From NCBI GenBank assembly GCA_019358855.1, contig JAHHII010000005.1, positions 365,556 to 429,555 of the forward strand: a stretch of 64,000 nt of DNA. Direction: 5' to 3'. The stretch is from Timaviella obliquedivisa GSE-PSE-MK23-08B. Its GTDB lineage: Bacteria; Cyanobacteriota; Cyanobacteriia; Elainellales; Elainellaceae. The translations under genes were made by a program, and so were the position numbers. The notes under the pieces were generated by a model. That model saw only the letters and a program-made list of their open reading frames with translations. It did no database searches and had not been told where the DNA came from. Below are positions 17,659 to 27,660 of this stretch, in pieces; position 1 is the stretch's first letter, and each line of letters opens with the position of its first letter.

Positions 17659-17766
17659 TTACTTCGCTTCGCGGCTTGCTGTCTGAATATACAGAATCAC
17701 TAGAAAAAGTGCAGGAACCATCACAAACAAAATAGTGGCAATAAAACCCAAATCATTAACTTGCAT
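17659..17766 (-). CDS. psbM: Photosystem II reaction centre protein PsbM
   Basis: This small gene encodes 35 residues: it starts [10 protein letters not shown], continues with a single membrane helix, and ends [11 protein letters not shown]. This matches PsbM in length, in the MQVN start and in the (I/V)(Q/K)TAS end. PsbM sits at the PSII dimer interface and stabilises the dimer. The start codon is at 17764-17766. The ferredoxin gene lies upstream on the same strand, 128 bp away, and an intrinsic terminator follows. Confidence 0.95.
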   Translation of the reverse strand: MQVNDLGFIATILFVMVPALFLVILYIQTASREAK

Positions 17767-17894
17767 GAGAACTCGCCTCGGTAATTCAAGCTGATTTTAA
17801 CGAACCCTTATCATTTTAAGGATACACCTCAACTCGCCCAAAACCGAGTGAAAAAGCGGCGGATCTTTTCCCAATAAGCCCTGAATGCGTCATG

Positions 17895-18281
17895 TCACTT
17901 CTTGGGTTTTGTCACCACGCTGACCACTCCATGCACCAAAGTTTGACAAGCTAAACGGCATTGGGCATTACGTTTCCGTAGTTTCCGATCTTCCACCTCG
18001 GTTCGAGGCGATAGGTTCTCCATCCCTTCTACAATCTCAACGACACAAGTGCCACATTGACCGTAGCCACCGCAGTTCATCATCTTGCCACCAAAGGTAT
18101 AGAGATCAATGCCGCTCTCTAAGGCTTTAAACCGAAGATTGGCTCCGTCGGTTGCCATCACTTCCTTCTTTTCGTTAAGAAACTTAATACTTATAGGTTT
18201 CCAAGATTTATCTTCGGAAGCTGCCGTTGCCAGGGCTTGCGAGGGGTCTTGAATCTGTTCTTCGGAGCTTGCCTGGGTCAT
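17895..18281 (-). CDS. 2Fe-2S ferredoxin
   Basis: This is a 128-residue ferredoxin. A 25-residue low-complexity N-terminal extension precedes the beta-grasp domain. Cluster ligands are Cys70, Cys76, Cys79 ([10 protein letters not shown], Cx5CxxC spacing) and Cys112 in RLACQ. The Cx5CxxC spacing differs from the Cx4CxxC of photosynthetic PetF, so this is not the main photosynthetic ferredoxin. The gene is divergent from psbB and lies upstream of psbM on the same strand, which hints at a photosystem role; its partner is unknown. Confidence 0.85.
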   Translation of the reverse strand: MTQASSEEQIQDPSQALATAASEDKSWKPISIKFLNEKKEVMATDGANLRFKALESGIDLYTFGGKMMNCGGYGQCGTCVVEIVEGMENLSPRTEVEDRKLRKRNAQCRLACQTLVHGVVSVVTKPKK

Positions 18282-18646
18282 GCTTGCAATCGCCTCTCAC
18301 ACTGGTTACACTTCTTTATACCCTTTCATTTTACAAAATTTAGGCAGAAAGCCCAGCAAATTTGCGGGTTTGGGTTGTCGCAGTGGACTAGGTGAATGCT
18401 CGCAAGAGACACAGAATTCTGTATCCTAGCCTAGCTGAATCCTATGTGTTCTAAGCTGTGGGAGTGCCAGGGTTACTGTCATTACAACTTTATGTTGATT
18501 TGTTTCGGGCTTTTAAGCTTTAGGAATGGGTGGCAGTAGGCGATCGCACATCTTATGGTGTCTCCAAATCTGGTAGTCTTACCAGTATGGGATTTCTTAA
18601 TAAAAAGCTGAAAGAAGAGTTGAAACGTATAGGAGGAGCGTAGTTA
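18282..18646. promoter_or_regulatory. Divergent promoter region of the ferredoxin gene and psbB
   Basis: These 365 bp carry the promoters for both directions and a long psbB leader. The leader has the hairpin CTGGTA/TACCAG at 18570-18585 and a strong ribosome-binding site, AGGAGGAG, about 10 bases before the psbB ATG. No specific operator is recognised. Confidence 0.5.
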
Positions 18647-20179
18647 ATGGGACTACCCTGGTATCGCGTACACACAGTGGTCTTGAATGACCCAGGTCGG
18701 CTGATTTCCGTTCACCTGATGCATACTGCATTGGTGGCAGGTTGGGCTGGCTCAATGGCATTGTATGAGTTGGCAATTTTTGACCCCAGTGATGCAGTTC
18801 TCAACCCCATGTGGCGGCAAGGCATGTTTGTCTTACCCTTCATGGCGCGTTTAGGCGTATCGGGTTCTTGGGCAGGCTGGAGCGTGACTGGAGAAACGGG
18901 CGTTGACCCTGGTTTCTGGTCATTTGAAGGCGTTGCTGCGGCTCACATTATTTTATCTGGTCTGCTTTTCCTAGCTGCCGTTTGGCACTGGGTTTATTGG
19001 GATTTGGAGCTATTTAGAGATCCTCGCACTGGCGAGCCTGCTCTAGATTTGCCCAAAATGTTTGGGATTCACTTATTCCTATCCGGTCTGCTTTGCTTCG
19101 GCTTCGGGGCATTTCACCTCACAGGGCTGTTTGGTCCTGGGATGTGGGTTTCCGATGCTTACGGGCTAACAGGCAGCGTTCAGCCTGTAGCACCATCCTG
19201 GGGACCAGAGGGCTTCGATCCATATAATCCTGGAGGTATTGTGGCTCACCACATTGCCGCCGGAATTGTTGGCATCATTGCTGGATTATTCCACCTCACA
19301 GTCCGTCCTCCTGAGCGGCTTTATCGCGCTCTACGAATGGGGAATATCGAAACAGTTCTTTCCAGCAGTATTGCAGCAGTGTTTTTTGCAGCTTTTGTGG
19401 TTGCAGGAACCATGTGGTATGGCAGCGCAGCCACCCCCATTGAACTATTTGGACCCACTCGTTATCAATGGGATAGCAGCTACTTCCAGCAAGAAATCCA
19501 GCGGCGGGTTCAGTCTAACGTGGCTGAAGGCGTAAGCTTAGAAGATTCTTGGTCAGCGATTCCTGAGAAGCTGGCGTTCTATGACTATATTGGCAACAAC
19601 CCAGCGAAGGGTGGTTTGTTCCGTACGGGTCAAATGAACAAGGGTGACGGAATTGCGAAGGGTTGGATTGGTCATCCGGTCTTTAAGGATTCTGAAGGTC
19701 GTGAGCTATTCGTTCGTCGGATGCCTAACTTCTTTGAGAACTTCCCGATTATCTTGACTGACAAAGATGGGATTGTTCGAGCAGATATTCCGTTCCGTCG
19801 GGCTGAGTCGAAGTACAGCTTTGAGCAGGTGGGTGTCACTGCCTCCTTCTACGGCGGTGCTTTGAATGGTCAGGTCATCACCGATCCAACCGCTGTCAAG
19901 CGCTATGCGCGTAAGCTGCAATTGGGCGAACCGTTTGAGTTTGACCAAGAAACTCTCAATTCTGATGGGGTACTTCGCAGTAGCCCACGGGGTTGGTTCA
20001 CATACGGGCACACTGTGTTTGCGCTGCTGTTCTTCTTTGGGCATATCTGGCACGGTTCTCGTACCTTGTTTAGAGATGTATTCGCAGGGATTGATCCTGA
20101 CCTTTCTGAAGAGCAGGTAGAGTGGGGTTTTTATCAGAAGTTGGGTGATAAATCCTCTCGAAGAAAAGAGCCGGTCTAG
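18647..20179 (+). CDS. psbB: Photosystem II chlorophyll-binding protein CP47
   Basis: The protein has 510 residues, the normal CP47 length. It begins [20 protein letters not shown]. It has six membrane helices with the paired histidines that bind chlorophyll (for example [47 protein letters not shown] and [14 protein letters not shown]). The large lumenal loop E lies between helices 5 and 6. CP47 is the core antenna that passes energy to the D1/D2 reaction centre. psbT follows, separated by 101 bp, as in most cyanobacteria. Confidence 0.99.
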   Translation: MGLPWYRVHTVVLNDPGRLISVHLMHTALVAGWAGSMALYELAIFDPSDAVLNPMWRQGMFVLPFMARLGVSGSWAGWSVTGETGVDPGFWSFEGVAAAHIILSGLLFLAAVWHWVYWDLELFRDPRTGEPALDLPKMFGIHLFLSGLLCFGFGAFHLTGLFGPGMWVSDAYGLTGSVQPVAPSWGPEGFDPYNPGGIVAHHIAAGIVGIIAGLFHLTVRPPERLYRALRMGNIETVLSSSIAAVFFAAFVVAGTMWYGSAATPIELFGPTRYQWDSSYFQQEIQRRVQSNVAEGVSLEDSWSAIPEKLAFYDYIGNNPAKGGLFRTGQMNKGDGIAKGWIGHPVFKDSEGRELFVRRMPNFFENFPIILTDKDGIVRADIPFRRAESKYSFEQVGVTASFYGGALNGQVITDPTAVKRYARKLQLGEPFEFDQETLNSDGVLRSSPRGWFTYGHTVFALLFFFGHIWHGSRTLFRDVFAGIDPDLSEEQVEWGFYQKLGDKSSRRKEPV

Positions 20180-20280
20180 TGTGATAAAGGGCGATCGCCG
20201 GCAGATATCTGGCAGCGATCGCTTCTTGTATTACTCTTCGTTAGTGACTATAAATTGCCTCAATGTAGGGAGATTTGATC

Positions 20281-20379
20281 ATGGAAAGCGTTGCTTACAT
20301 TTTGGTTTTGGCACTTGCACTTGGGGTTCTGTTCTTTGCGATCGCTTTTCGTGAACCCCCTCGCATTAACAAGGATTAG
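20281..20379 (+). CDS. psbT: Photosystem II protein PsbT
   Basis: This 32-residue gene begins [20 protein letters not shown] and ends [10 protein letters not shown], which fits PsbT closely. PsbT is a single-helix subunit at the PSII dimer interface that helps stabilise the QA site. GGGAGA lies 8-13 bases upstream of the ATG. It follows psbB on the same strand and a terminator follows it. Confidence 0.97.
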   Translation: MESVAYILVLALALGVLFFAIAFREPPRINKD

Positions 20380-20434
20380 AACTCTTGTTCTCTTAATTCT
20401 TTTAAATTGCCTTGAATTTAAGTATTTCTAAAAG

Positions 20435-20480
20435 CCTGGGTATTTCTGCTGTTTTTTGAGCGGGAATACTCAGGTTTTTT
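20435..20480 (+). terminator. Intrinsic terminator after psbB-psbT
   Basis: CCTGGGTATT (20435-20444) pairs over ten positions (one G-U) with AATACTCAGG (20465-20474), followed by six T. It closes the psbBT unit. Confidence 0.75.
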
Positions 20481-20572
20481 CTATTTACAATTGCAGTATG
20501 ATTGCAAAGTAATTGAGGATATTGCCCCTCAAACAATCTTTTTAGTCTGATTCTTTTCGGAGGGTGCCACCC

Positions 20573-21130
20573 ATGCGATGTCCATTCTGCCAATATCCAG
20601 ACAACCGAGTTTTGGAATCTCGCTCAGCAGAATCCGGGCATAGTGTCCGCCGTCGTCGAGAATGCCTTAAATGCGATCGCCGATTTACAACCTACGAGCG
20701 GATTGAGTTTGTTCCTGTTGTGGTCATTAAACGCAATGGCGATCGTGAATCTTTTGACCGATCTAAGTTGCTGCGAGGAATGGTTCGCGCCTGCGAAAAA
20801 ACAGGAGTGCTGCACCCTCAGCTCGAAAATTTGGTCGATGAAATTGAGGCAGAACTTCAGCAGCAATCGATTCGAGAAGTCCCAAGTAGCGAAATTGGGG
20901 AACTTGTCTTAAAGCATCTTCAAACCCTTAACGAAGTGGCGTATATTCGCTTCGCTTCGGTTTATCAACAGTTTACTGGCTTTAATGATTTTGTTGATAT
21001 CCTCAGTCGGCTGCGATCGTCTGATAGATCTTTAGCAGAATCTGCCGAGCCGTTGCTCGACCCTCACATTAGCTCTCATGCTGAACCAGAAAGCTGGCAA
21101 TCTGATGTCGAGCCTTCCATGACTCATTAG
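20573..21130 (+). CDS. nrdR: Transcriptional repressor NrdR
   Basis: This is a 185-residue NrdR. The zinc ribbon uses Cys3, Cys6, Cys31 and Cys34 (MRCPFC, then CLKC), followed by the basic [10 protein letters not shown] segment and the ATP-cone ([20 protein letters not shown]). The repressor binds ATP/dATP and shuts down ribonucleotide reductase genes; none of its target genes is in the window. The ATG at 20573 is chosen because GGAGGG lies nine bases upstream; a GTG at 20564 would overlap it. The protein has a C-terminal extension of about 30 residues beyond the usual 150-160. Confidence 0.95.
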   Translation: MRCPFCQYPDNRVLESRSAESGHSVRRRRECLKCDRRFTTYERIEFVPVVVIKRNGDRESFDRSKLLRGMVRACEKTGVLHPQLENLVDEIEAELQQQSIREVPSSEIGELVLKHLQTLNEVAYIRFASVYQQFTGFNDFVDILSRLRSSDRSLAESAEPLLDPHISSHAEPESWQSDVEPSMTH

Positions 21131-21278
21131 TTTTCAAGTCTTTTTAACCGTATCTGGGAAACATCATTCCGACTAAAGAATGATTCTTAGCTAAATTGAG
21201 ATATGATTGATCACTTGGGGTCTAACAGTATTACAATTTAGCTTCCAGCGAAGTAAATTCGTTGAGTAGCTGAACAAC

Positions 21279-21299
21279 ATTCGTCTTTTTTAGGCGAAT
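21279..21299 (+). promoter_or_regulatory. Hairpin in the rpsA leader
   Basis: ATTCGTCT (21279-21286) pairs with AGGCGAAT (21292-21299) with one G-U, 73 bp before the rpsA start. S1 often controls its own translation, so a leader structure is plausible, but the function here is unproven. Confidence 0.3.
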
Positions 21300-21372
21300 G
21301 AGGATGTCCACAGCATACGTATTGTAAACAGACCACTACTAAAACGGAGAAAACCACCAGGAAACTTATCGC

Positions 21373-22371
21373 ATGCCCACAGATATCGGCTTTACACTTG
21401 AAGATTTTGCCGCTCTTCTCGATAAATATGACTATCATTTCAGTCCTGGCGACGTAGTCGCGGGTACAGTATTTAGTCTCGAACCCAGAGGTGCACTGAT
21501 TGATATTGGTGCCAAGACGGCAGCGTACATCCCCATTCAGGAGATGTCGATTAACCGAATTGACAACCCAGAAGAAGTTTTACAGTCGAATGAAACCCGC
21601 GAGTTCTTCATCTTGACTGATGAAAACGAAGACGGGCAGCTAACTCTCTCGATTCGCCGCATTGAGTATATGCGGGCTTGGGAACGAGTGCGTCAGCTTC
21701 AAAATGAAGATGCCACAGTTCGCTCTAGTGTATTCGCTACAAACAGGGGCGGTGCGTTGGTTCGGATTGAAGGACTCCGGGGTTTCATCCCTGGGTCTCA
21801 TATCAGTAGCCGCAGACCTAAAGAAGATTTGGTGGGTGAAGAGTTGCCCCTAAAGTTTTTGGAAGTAGATGAAGACCGTAACCGTCTAGTTCTTAGCCAT
21901 CGTCGGGCACTGGTTGAGCGGAAGATGAACCGTTTGGAAGTGGGCGAAGTGGTGATTGGAACGGTTCGAGGTCTGAAACCTTATGGTGCCTTCATTGATA
22001 TTGGCGGTGTGAGTGGCTTGCTGCACATCTCCGAAATCTCCCATGATCATATTGATACGCCTCATAGTGTTTTCAACGTGAATGATGAAGTCAAAGTGAT
22101 GATTATTGACTTGGATGCGGAACGAGGTCGAATCTCTCTTTCTACTAAGCAACTTGAGCCAGAGCCAGGAGATATGGTCAAGAACCCGCAAATTGTTTAT
22201 GACATGGCGGAAGAGATGGCTGCAAAATATCGTGAAAAGATGTTGCAACAGTCTCAGCCTCAGAGTGAGGTTGAAGAGGCGATCGACATTGAAGATGCGG
22301 TTAGCGCTGAAGAACCGATCGAAGTTGAAGAAGCGTTTGAGGAAGATTTACCCTCGGCGGTGGAAGAATAG
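21373..22371 (+). CDS. rpsA: 30S ribosomal protein S1
   Basis: The protein has 332 residues and three S1 RNA-binding domains at about 26-95, 112-177 and 190-258. The third is the most typical (VIGTVRGLKPYGAFIDIGG, then SGLLHISEIS). Three-domain S1 is the cyanobacterial/plastid form, shorter than the six-domain enterobacterial S1. It helps load mRNA on the 30S subunit. The last 50 residues are an acidic Glu-rich tail. The gene lies downstream of psbBT and nrdR, and a strong terminator follows. Confidence 0.95.
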   Translation: MPTDIGFTLEDFAALLDKYDYHFSPGDVVAGTVFSLEPRGALIDIGAKTAAYIPIQEMSINRIDNPEEVLQSNETREFFILTDENEDGQLTLSIRRIEYMRAWERVRQLQNEDATVRSSVFATNRGGALVRIEGLRGFIPGSHISSRRPKEDLVGEELPLKFLEVDEDRNRLVLSHRRALVERKMNRLEVGEVVIGTVRGLKPYGAFIDIGGVSGLLHISEISHDHIDTPHSVFNVNDEVKVMIIDLDAERGRISLSTKQLEPEPGDMVKNPQIVYDMAEEMAAKYREKMLQQSQPQSEVEEAIDIEDAVSAEEPIEVEEAFEEDLPSAVEE

Positions 22372-22408
22372 ATTTTTCACTGATTCAGCCATGGCTGGTT
22401 TAGCGATG

Positions 22409-22439
22409 AAAGAGGAGGGAATCATCCCTCCTCTTTTTT
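22409..22439 (+). terminator. Intrinsic terminator of rpsA
   Basis: A perfect 12-bp stem (AAAGAGGAGGGA with TCCCTCCTCTTT) around the loop ATCA is followed by three further T. It is the clearest terminator in the window and lies 38 bp after the rpsA stop. Confidence 0.92.
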
Positions 22440-22461
22440 GGAGTTTTAGGAAGGGGTTTCA

Positions 22462-23199
22462 ATGGTTACTATTCGTTGTCAGGGTAGAGCGTTCCACAGT
22501 ATTCAAGCAGTGCTGTTTGATAAAGATGGGACTTTAGCAAATTCAGAGTCATTTTTACGAAGCTTGGCGCATAAGCGATCGCGCTTGATTGATGCTCAAT
22601 TTCCTGGTGTTCAAGAGCCGTTACTCATGGCGTTTGGAGTGGATGGCGATCGACTTAATCCGGCAGGGTTAATGGCGATCGGCACTCGTCAAGAAAACGA
22701 AATTGCTGCCGCTGCCTATGTGGCTGAAACAGGACGTGATTGGATAGAGTCTCTCGAAACGGTGCGATCGGCGTTTGCAGAAGCTGACCAATATATGAAA
22801 CGCAAAGCTGATCACACGCCTTTAGTTTCAGGAGTTCTACCCCTCTTACAAACGATGACTACAGCAGGACTCCGTCTAGGAATTCTATCGTCTGACAGCA
22901 CTAATAACGTTAAGGACTTTGTTGAGAAATATCAGCTTGCTCCCTACTTTCAGCTTCAAATGGGAACCCATGGAATGCTTAGCAAACCTGACCCCCAACT
23001 CCTTCAACAAGCCTGTTATGGATTAGGCATTGCTCCAAGTCGAACCCTTGTCCTTGGAGATTCACAAGCCGATATGCAACTGGCTCGATCAGGAGCAGCA
23101 GGTTGTATTGGAGTAACAGGCGGCTGGAGCAGTGCATTTCATCTGTCAGCCGATGCGGTGATCCATCAACTTGCGGAAATTGAAGTTCTTTCAGAGTAG
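22462..23199 (+). CDS. HAD family hydrolase (phosphatase)
   Basis: This is a 245-residue HAD-superfamily phosphatase. Motif I is VLFDKDGTLA with nucleophile Asp20 and acid/base Asp22. Motif II is LGILSSDST, the motif III lysine is in LSKPDPQL, and motif IV is LVLGDSQADMQLA. A helical cap lies between motifs I and II, as in phosphoglycolate-phosphatase-like enzymes. The substrate is a small phosphate ester, identity unknown. The gene starts 22 bp after the rpsA terminator, so its promoter must be very close or overlap. Confidence 0.88.
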   Translation: MVTIRCQGRAFHSIQAVLFDKDGTLANSESFLRSLAHKRSRLIDAQFPGVQEPLLMAFGVDGDRLNPAGLMAIGTRQENEIAAAAYVAETGRDWIESLETVRSAFAEADQYMKRKADHTPLVSGVLPLLQTMTTAGLRLGILSSDSTNNVKDFVEKYQLAPYFQLQMGTHGMLSKPDPQLLQQACYGLGIAPSRTLVLGDSQADMQLARSGAAGCIGVTGGWSSAFHLSADAVIHQLAEIEVLSE

Positions 23200-23754
23200 G
23201 ACTATATTAAAGTTTATATTTTTTATATTTTTACATCGCTAATCTCTCAGAGATTCTACAGAGAAAAATTCTTGAGTTAGAGGAGCAAAAAGACGACAGA
23301 GTCAACTCGGTTTGGGTCTTTTACAAGGCTCTGGGAAGAACTGAGTCCTTAAGGGAAGAAGTATTGGGGTGAAAAGCTGCTAATATTGTTTCCACTCTGC
23401 CGTCAATGACTTTGTTTCTAAACGAACCCCCATTCGTCTGAAATTCTGTCTAATGTAGATCCTAAAGCAGTAAATTCTAGGTAAAGCTACTTGCTTTCAG
23501 AAAGGTTTACGTTTAAGTTTTACAACAGGAGCTTGATTAGCGAGTGGTTTAGTCGCTTTTCTCTTTCGCTCCCTTGGCAGGGTTGTTTACTCGTCTTCCA
23601 GTTTTTTAAAGCAGAATTACTCAATTGGGTTGCCTATTGGGCGATCGGCAAAGTGGTAGATGCAATTTAGGCTCACTTTGCTGAATCCGAAAAGTGGTAG
23701 TTTCCTGTTCTAGTTCTGAACAATTGCTCAACTTTGATAAAGGGAGGTCTTTCC
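23200..23754. other. Long intergenic region before metK
   Basis: These 555 bp hold no gene. I looked for a SAM riboswitch, which would make sense before metK, and found none of the conserved SAM-I/SAM-II core. It is probably a long promoter and leader region. Confidence 0.45.
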
Positions 23755-25011
23755 TTGTCCCGTCGCTATTTTTTTACCTCTGAATCTGTAACAGAAGGTC
23801 ATCCAGATAAAATCTGTGACCAAATTTCCGACACCATTCTTGATGCACTCCTAGCACAAGATCCTTCTAGCCGAGTAGCGGCGGAAGTTGTGGTCAACAC
23901 GGGGATGGTGTTGGTCACTGGCGAGATTACCTCAAAAGCACAAGTCAATTATGTTGATTTGGTTCGTGGAAAAATTGCTGAAATTGGTTACACCGATGCA
24001 GTGAATGGGTTTTGCGCCAATAGCTGCGCTGTGTTGATTGCCCTAGATGCGCAGTCGCCTGATATTGCCCAAGGCGTAGACCAAGCCCAGGAACATCGAG
24101 AACTTTCTAGTGATGAACATCTTGATGCCGTAGGTGCTGGCGATCAAGGTTTGATGTTTGGGTTTGCTTGCAACGAAACTCCTGAGCTAATGCCTTTGCC
24201 CATTAGCCTGGCACACCGCATTGCTCGTAAGCTAGCAGCTGTCCGTAAAATGGGACAGTTGCCGTACTTGCGTCCTGATGGAAAAACCCAGGTGACAGTG
24301 GCTTACGAAAATGGTAGACCTGTCGGTATCGATACGATTCTGATTTCGACGCAGCATACTGCTGAGATTGGCGAGGTCATAGATCCTGTGGCAGTTCAAG
24401 CCAAAATTAAAAAGGATCTATGGGCGCTGGTGGTTCTCCCTGTTTTTGAAGATATTGCCATTAAGCCGGACGACACAACGCGTTTCTTAGTGAACCCCAC
24501 AGGCAAGTTTGTAGTAGGTGGCCCTCAGGGCGATTCGGGTTTGACGGGTCGCAAAATTATTGTCGATACCTATGGTGGATATTCTCGTCATGGCGGCGGC
24601 GCGTTTTCGGGAAAAGACCCTACAAAGGTCGATCGCAGCGCGGCCTATGCGGCGCGTTACGTGGCAAAGAATATTGTGGCAGCGGGCTTGGCTGAAAAGT
24701 GCGAAGTGCAGTTAAGCTATGCCATTGGCGTGGCTCGTCCGGTCAGTATTTTGGTGGAAACCTTTGGCACAGGCAAGGTAGATGACGATCGCCTCTTCAA
24801 TTTGGTTAAAGACCACTTTGAATTGCGTCCAGCGGGCATTATTCAAACCTTTGGTTTAACGACAATTCCTGCTGAGCGGGGCGGTCGCTTTTATCAAGAT
24901 GTGGCTTCCTACGGTCATATGGGGCGAGATGACTTAGATTTACCTTGGGAGAAAACTGACAAAGCAGCATTGCTGAAAGAGGCTGTTAGCCTTTTAGGTG
25001 CAGCAGTGTAA
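23755..25011 (+). CDS. metK: S-adenosylmethionine synthase
   Basis: The protein has 418 residues. It makes S-adenosylmethionine from methionine and ATP. Signature parts are [20 protein letters not shown] at the N-terminus, [12 protein letters not shown], and [19 protein letters not shown], which binds phosphate. The start is TTG at 23755, giving (M)[10 protein letters not shown] as in other cyanobacterial MetK. AAAGGGAGG ends seven bases upstream of that TTG, which decides against the TTG at 23734. A hairpin follows the stop. Confidence 0.96.
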   Translation: MSRRYFFTSESVTEGHPDKICDQISDTILDALLAQDPSSRVAAEVVVNTGMVLVTGEITSKAQVNYVDLVRGKIAEIGYTDAVNGFCANSCAVLIALDAQSPDIAQGVDQAQEHRELSSDEHLDAVGAGDQGLMFGFACNETPELMPLPISLAHRIARKLAAVRKMGQLPYLRPDGKTQVTVAYENGRPVGIDTILISTQHTAEIGEVIDPVAVQAKIKKDLWALVVLPVFEDIAIKPDDTTRFLVNPTGKFVVGGPQGDSGLTGRKIIVDTYGGYSRHGGGAFSGKDPTKVDRSAAYAARYVAKNIVAAGLAEKCEVQLSYAIGVARPVSILVETFGTGKVDDDRLFNLVKDHFELRPAGIIQTFGLTTIPAERGGRFYQDVASYGHMGRDDLDLPWEKTDKAALLKEAVSLLGAAV

Positions 25012-25020
25012 CGAGTCAAG

Positions 25021-25094
25021 TTAACACTCAAAAAGCAAGCTAATACTTGAGAAGCAAGGATTCCCTATGGGGGTTCTTGCTTCTTGCGTGTTAA
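25021..25094. terminator. Nested inverted repeats after metK
   Basis: GAAGCAAG (25051-25058) pairs with CTTGCTTC (25076-25083), and an outer pair TTAACAC (25021-25027) / GTGTTAA (25088-25094) encloses it. It lies between convergent metK and the kinase gene, so it is probably a two-way terminator although no T run follows. Confidence 0.55.
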
Positions 25095-25134
25095 AGCTTT
25101 CTATTGGATATCGAGTGGATATTGAGAAAAGAGC

Positions 25135-27591
25135 CTAGAAGACAAGACGAAAATTACGGTTGCCAGTCGTTCCTTCTTGAATAACGAGCGCTAGATTTTG
25201 GGAACCAGATGAGTTCCACTCTCGATTAAACATGTGAACTTGCCCATATAAGACTTCTCCCGGTTCGGCTACGCCGTCTTCTCTGTTGGTAAAGTGAACT
25301 CGGGAGCGGACAACGTTGCCGTTGGCATCTTCGACTTCGGCAAAAAGCGGAACAAAGCCAAAGGTGCGATCGCTATGATTCTCGACCACTAAGTTAGCGG
25401 CAACTGTCCCGTTGGGCGAAACTCTCGCGTCGTCAAGCTGAATGGATACGTTGTTTAAGGTTTGCTGTGACAAAGTTTGTGGCGCTATATCTGGGCTGAG
25501 GGTGGGCGGTGGAGCCGTTGCCACGAGGCGTGTAGGTTGGAGGCGTGTAGGTTGGGAAGAGGCGATCGCTGGGGGGCGGGTAACCTGAGGTGGACGGCTG
25601 GCACTAGGGGCTTGAGCTAATTGTACGGGTGCACTTCTTTGGGTGGTGCGACGCTGACTTCGTTCTGGAAGCGCCACCGTTCTAGGGGCGATTGCTCTAG
25701 TTGGGGCAGTTCGGGGAATAGCCGCTGTCTGGGCATAGACGATTTGCTCAGGGGGGGAAATTAGGGGGGGTTGAGCAATGCGACGTGGAGCGACGGTTGG
25801 CTCTATTAAAGGTTCATTGACTAGGGGCTGAAAAGGATTGGCTGGGGTTTGGGCAATGACTTGAGGTTTAAGGGCAGCAATGCGCAAATCAAGGGTTTCG
25901 AGACGGGCAGTGTATTCTTGCGATCGCGCGGTGACTTGATTTTGGGCAAAGGTCGAGGGTCGAACAGCTTGTAAGGTTGCTAATGCTTTAGCCCATTGCC
26001 GCCTTGCCGTTTCATAGTCTTGAGTTTTCTGAGCGATCGTCGTTAGCTCAGTTGCCTTCTGAGCCTCTGCTTTAGCACGACTCAGTAACTCAGCCGCTTT
26101 AGATTCTTTTTCTAATCGAGACTCCAGATAGTCTAGGTGACCGCGATCAAGGGCTAACCTTTGCTGGACGATGGGAGCCAGCTTGCTGTCATTAGCCAAG
26201 CCACTGAGTTGTGCAACAGCCGCCGAAAGTTGATGATGGGCAAGTTTCAGATCAGGCAAATTCTTTGCCATTTCTGAAAGAGTTTGTGCTGTCGTGGCTT
26301 GCCTAACAGACTGTTGGTAAAGCAACTCTGCCTGTTGATTGTTTGCACAGTTATCTAAAGTCTGGCAAACCGCCGAAATATAAGAAGATTGCACTCCAAT
26401 TAAAATTCCGCCCAGTGGCAAGAGTGCCAGACAGCCACCAATGAGCAGTTTGCTCCAGGTCAGAAAAAACTTTTCTTCAGATGTGCCAATTTTGCCAACC
26501 ATCACTTTGGGGGCTTTAGAGACTTTAAAGACATTGGGATGAGAAGGAAAAAGCTTGGGTTTCCGAGAGATTTTAGACCTGTTGACCGCAGAAGATTTTT
26601 GCGATCGTGTGGTTTGTGCAGGTCGGGAAGGAAGCAAACCTAGATGCTGAGACTGCACGTGAGTATCTGCCTGTACCCATCCAGATAAGTTTTTGGAGAT
26701 GCGCTCAGACTGGGCTTCGGCGTTTGGATGAACTTGTTGTAAATCCTTCAAAATGGTTTTTGCCGAGGCATAGCGATCTTTTGGCTTTTCTGCCATCATC
26801 TTTTCTAAAATCCTGATCAGAACGGGATCAAGCTTGACCAACGTTTGCCACTTCCACTCTAAAGAATTGGGGTCAATGAGTTGGCTGGGCGGTTTTGCGG
26901 TGAGCAATACCACTGCGGTCACGGCTACTGCATAGAGATCGCTCCGAGGCGAACATTGCCCCAGCCGCAGTTGCTCATAGGGCGCATAGCCCGATTTACC
27001 AACAGACACCGAAGCTTGAATCAACCCATCGGCAGGGGTATGGGATTGATTTAAGTGGGTTGCCGCCTGCTTAACTGCACCAAAATCAATCAAAATCGGC
27101 AACTTCTTCCCCCGGGCTAACATGACGTTATCGGGAGAAATATCGCGATGCACAATGTTTTGTTGATGCAGATATGCCAGCACCCGCAGCAGATCCTTCA
27201 ACCACTGCAAAATCTCAGTTTCGGTGAAGGTGGTGCCGTTTTGATGCTTCTCTCGCAGCAGATTCCAGTAGGTTTTGCCATTGACATATTCTTGAACGAT
27301 AAAGAGTCGGCTGTTTTCTTCAAAAACTGCTAAAAACTTAGGAATTTGGGGATGGTTGAGCTTGTGGAGAATGGTGGCTTCTCTTTGGAATAATTCTCGA
27401 AGCTTTTGAGTAACAACGGCATCACCTCGGTTGCTAGGGGCAAATTCTTTGAGGACGCAGAGTTCACCAAAACGCCACTTGTCTACAACTAAATAGGTTC
27501 GTCCAAAACCGCCCCGTCCCAAAACGCGCTGAATGCGATAGCGACGATCCACTAAGGTTCCAGGAAGTAGCTCTGCTGCAATCGTCACCAC
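25135..27591 (-). CDS. Membrane-bound Ser/Thr protein kinase with C-terminal beta-rich domain
   Basis: The protein has 818 residues. The kinase domain (about 15-285) has the glycine loop GRGGFG (25-30), Lys48, the catalytic loop HRDISPDN (Asp150) and DFG (169-171), so it should be active. HRDIS instead of HRDLK is common in cyanobacterial kinases. One membrane helix is at about 382-404. Beyond it come a helical segment (about 430-570), a Pro/Thr/Arg-rich linker, and a conserved beta-sandwich-like end (VENHSDRTFGFVPLFAEVED to the C-terminus), probably the sensor. Starts are tandem GTG codons (27591, 27588) with AAGGAG just upstream. Its target is unknown. Confidence 0.9.
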   Translation of the reverse strand: MVTIAAELLPGTLVDRRYRIQRVLGRGGFGRTYLVVDKWRFGELCVLKEFAPSNRGDAVVTQKLRELFQREATILHKLNHPQIPKFLAVFEENSRLFIVQEYVNGKTYWNLLREKHQNGTTFTETEILQWLKDLLRVLAYLHQQNIVHRDISPDNVMLARGKKLPILIDFGAVKQAATHLNQSHTPADGLIQASVSVGKSGYAPYEQLRLGQCSPRSDLYAVAVTAVVLLTAKPPSQLIDPNSLEWKWQTLVKLDPVLIRILEKMMAEKPKDRYASAKTILKDLQQVHPNAEAQSERISKNLSGWVQADTHVQSQHLGLLPSRPAQTTRSQKSSAVNRSKISRKPKLFPSHPNVFKVSKAPKVMVGKIGTSEEKFFLTWSKLLIGGCLALLPLGGILIGVQSSYISAVCQTLDNCANNQQAELLYQQSVRQATTAQTLSEMAKNLPDLKLAHHQLSAAVAQLSGLANDSKLAPIVQQRLALDRGHLDYLESRLEKESKAAELLSRAKAEAQKATELTTIAQKTQDYETARRQWAKALATLQAVRPSTFAQNQVTARSQEYTARLETLDLRIAALKPQVIAQTPANPFQPLVNEPLIEPTVAPRRIAQPPLISPPEQIVYAQTAAIPRTAPTRAIAPRTVALPERSQRRTTQRSAPVQLAQAPSASRPPQVTRPPAIASSQPTRLQPTRLVATAPPPTLSPDIAPQTLSQQTLNNVSIQLDDARVSPNGTVAANLVVENHSDRTFGFVPLFAEVEDANGNVVRSRVHFTNREDGVAEPGEVLYGQVHMFNREWNSSGSQNLALVIQEGTTGNRNFRLVF

Positions 27592-27606
27592 TTAGCTCCT
27601 TACTTA

Positions 27607-27660
27607 CTCGATTTTCACTCTTGGCTCGATTTTCACTCTTGGCTCGATTTTTACTCTTGG
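27607..27660. repeat. 3 x 18-bp tandem repeat upstream of the kinase start
   Basis: The unit CTCGATTTTCACTCTTGG occurs three times head to tail at 27607, 27625 and 27643. The third copy has one change. It lies 16 bp upstream of the kinase start codon, in the 5' leader. Confidence 0.85.

Noticed and set aside
23200..23754. Possible SAM riboswitch before metK
   Set aside because: The region is long enough, but none of the conserved SAM-I, SAM-II or related core sequences can be found.
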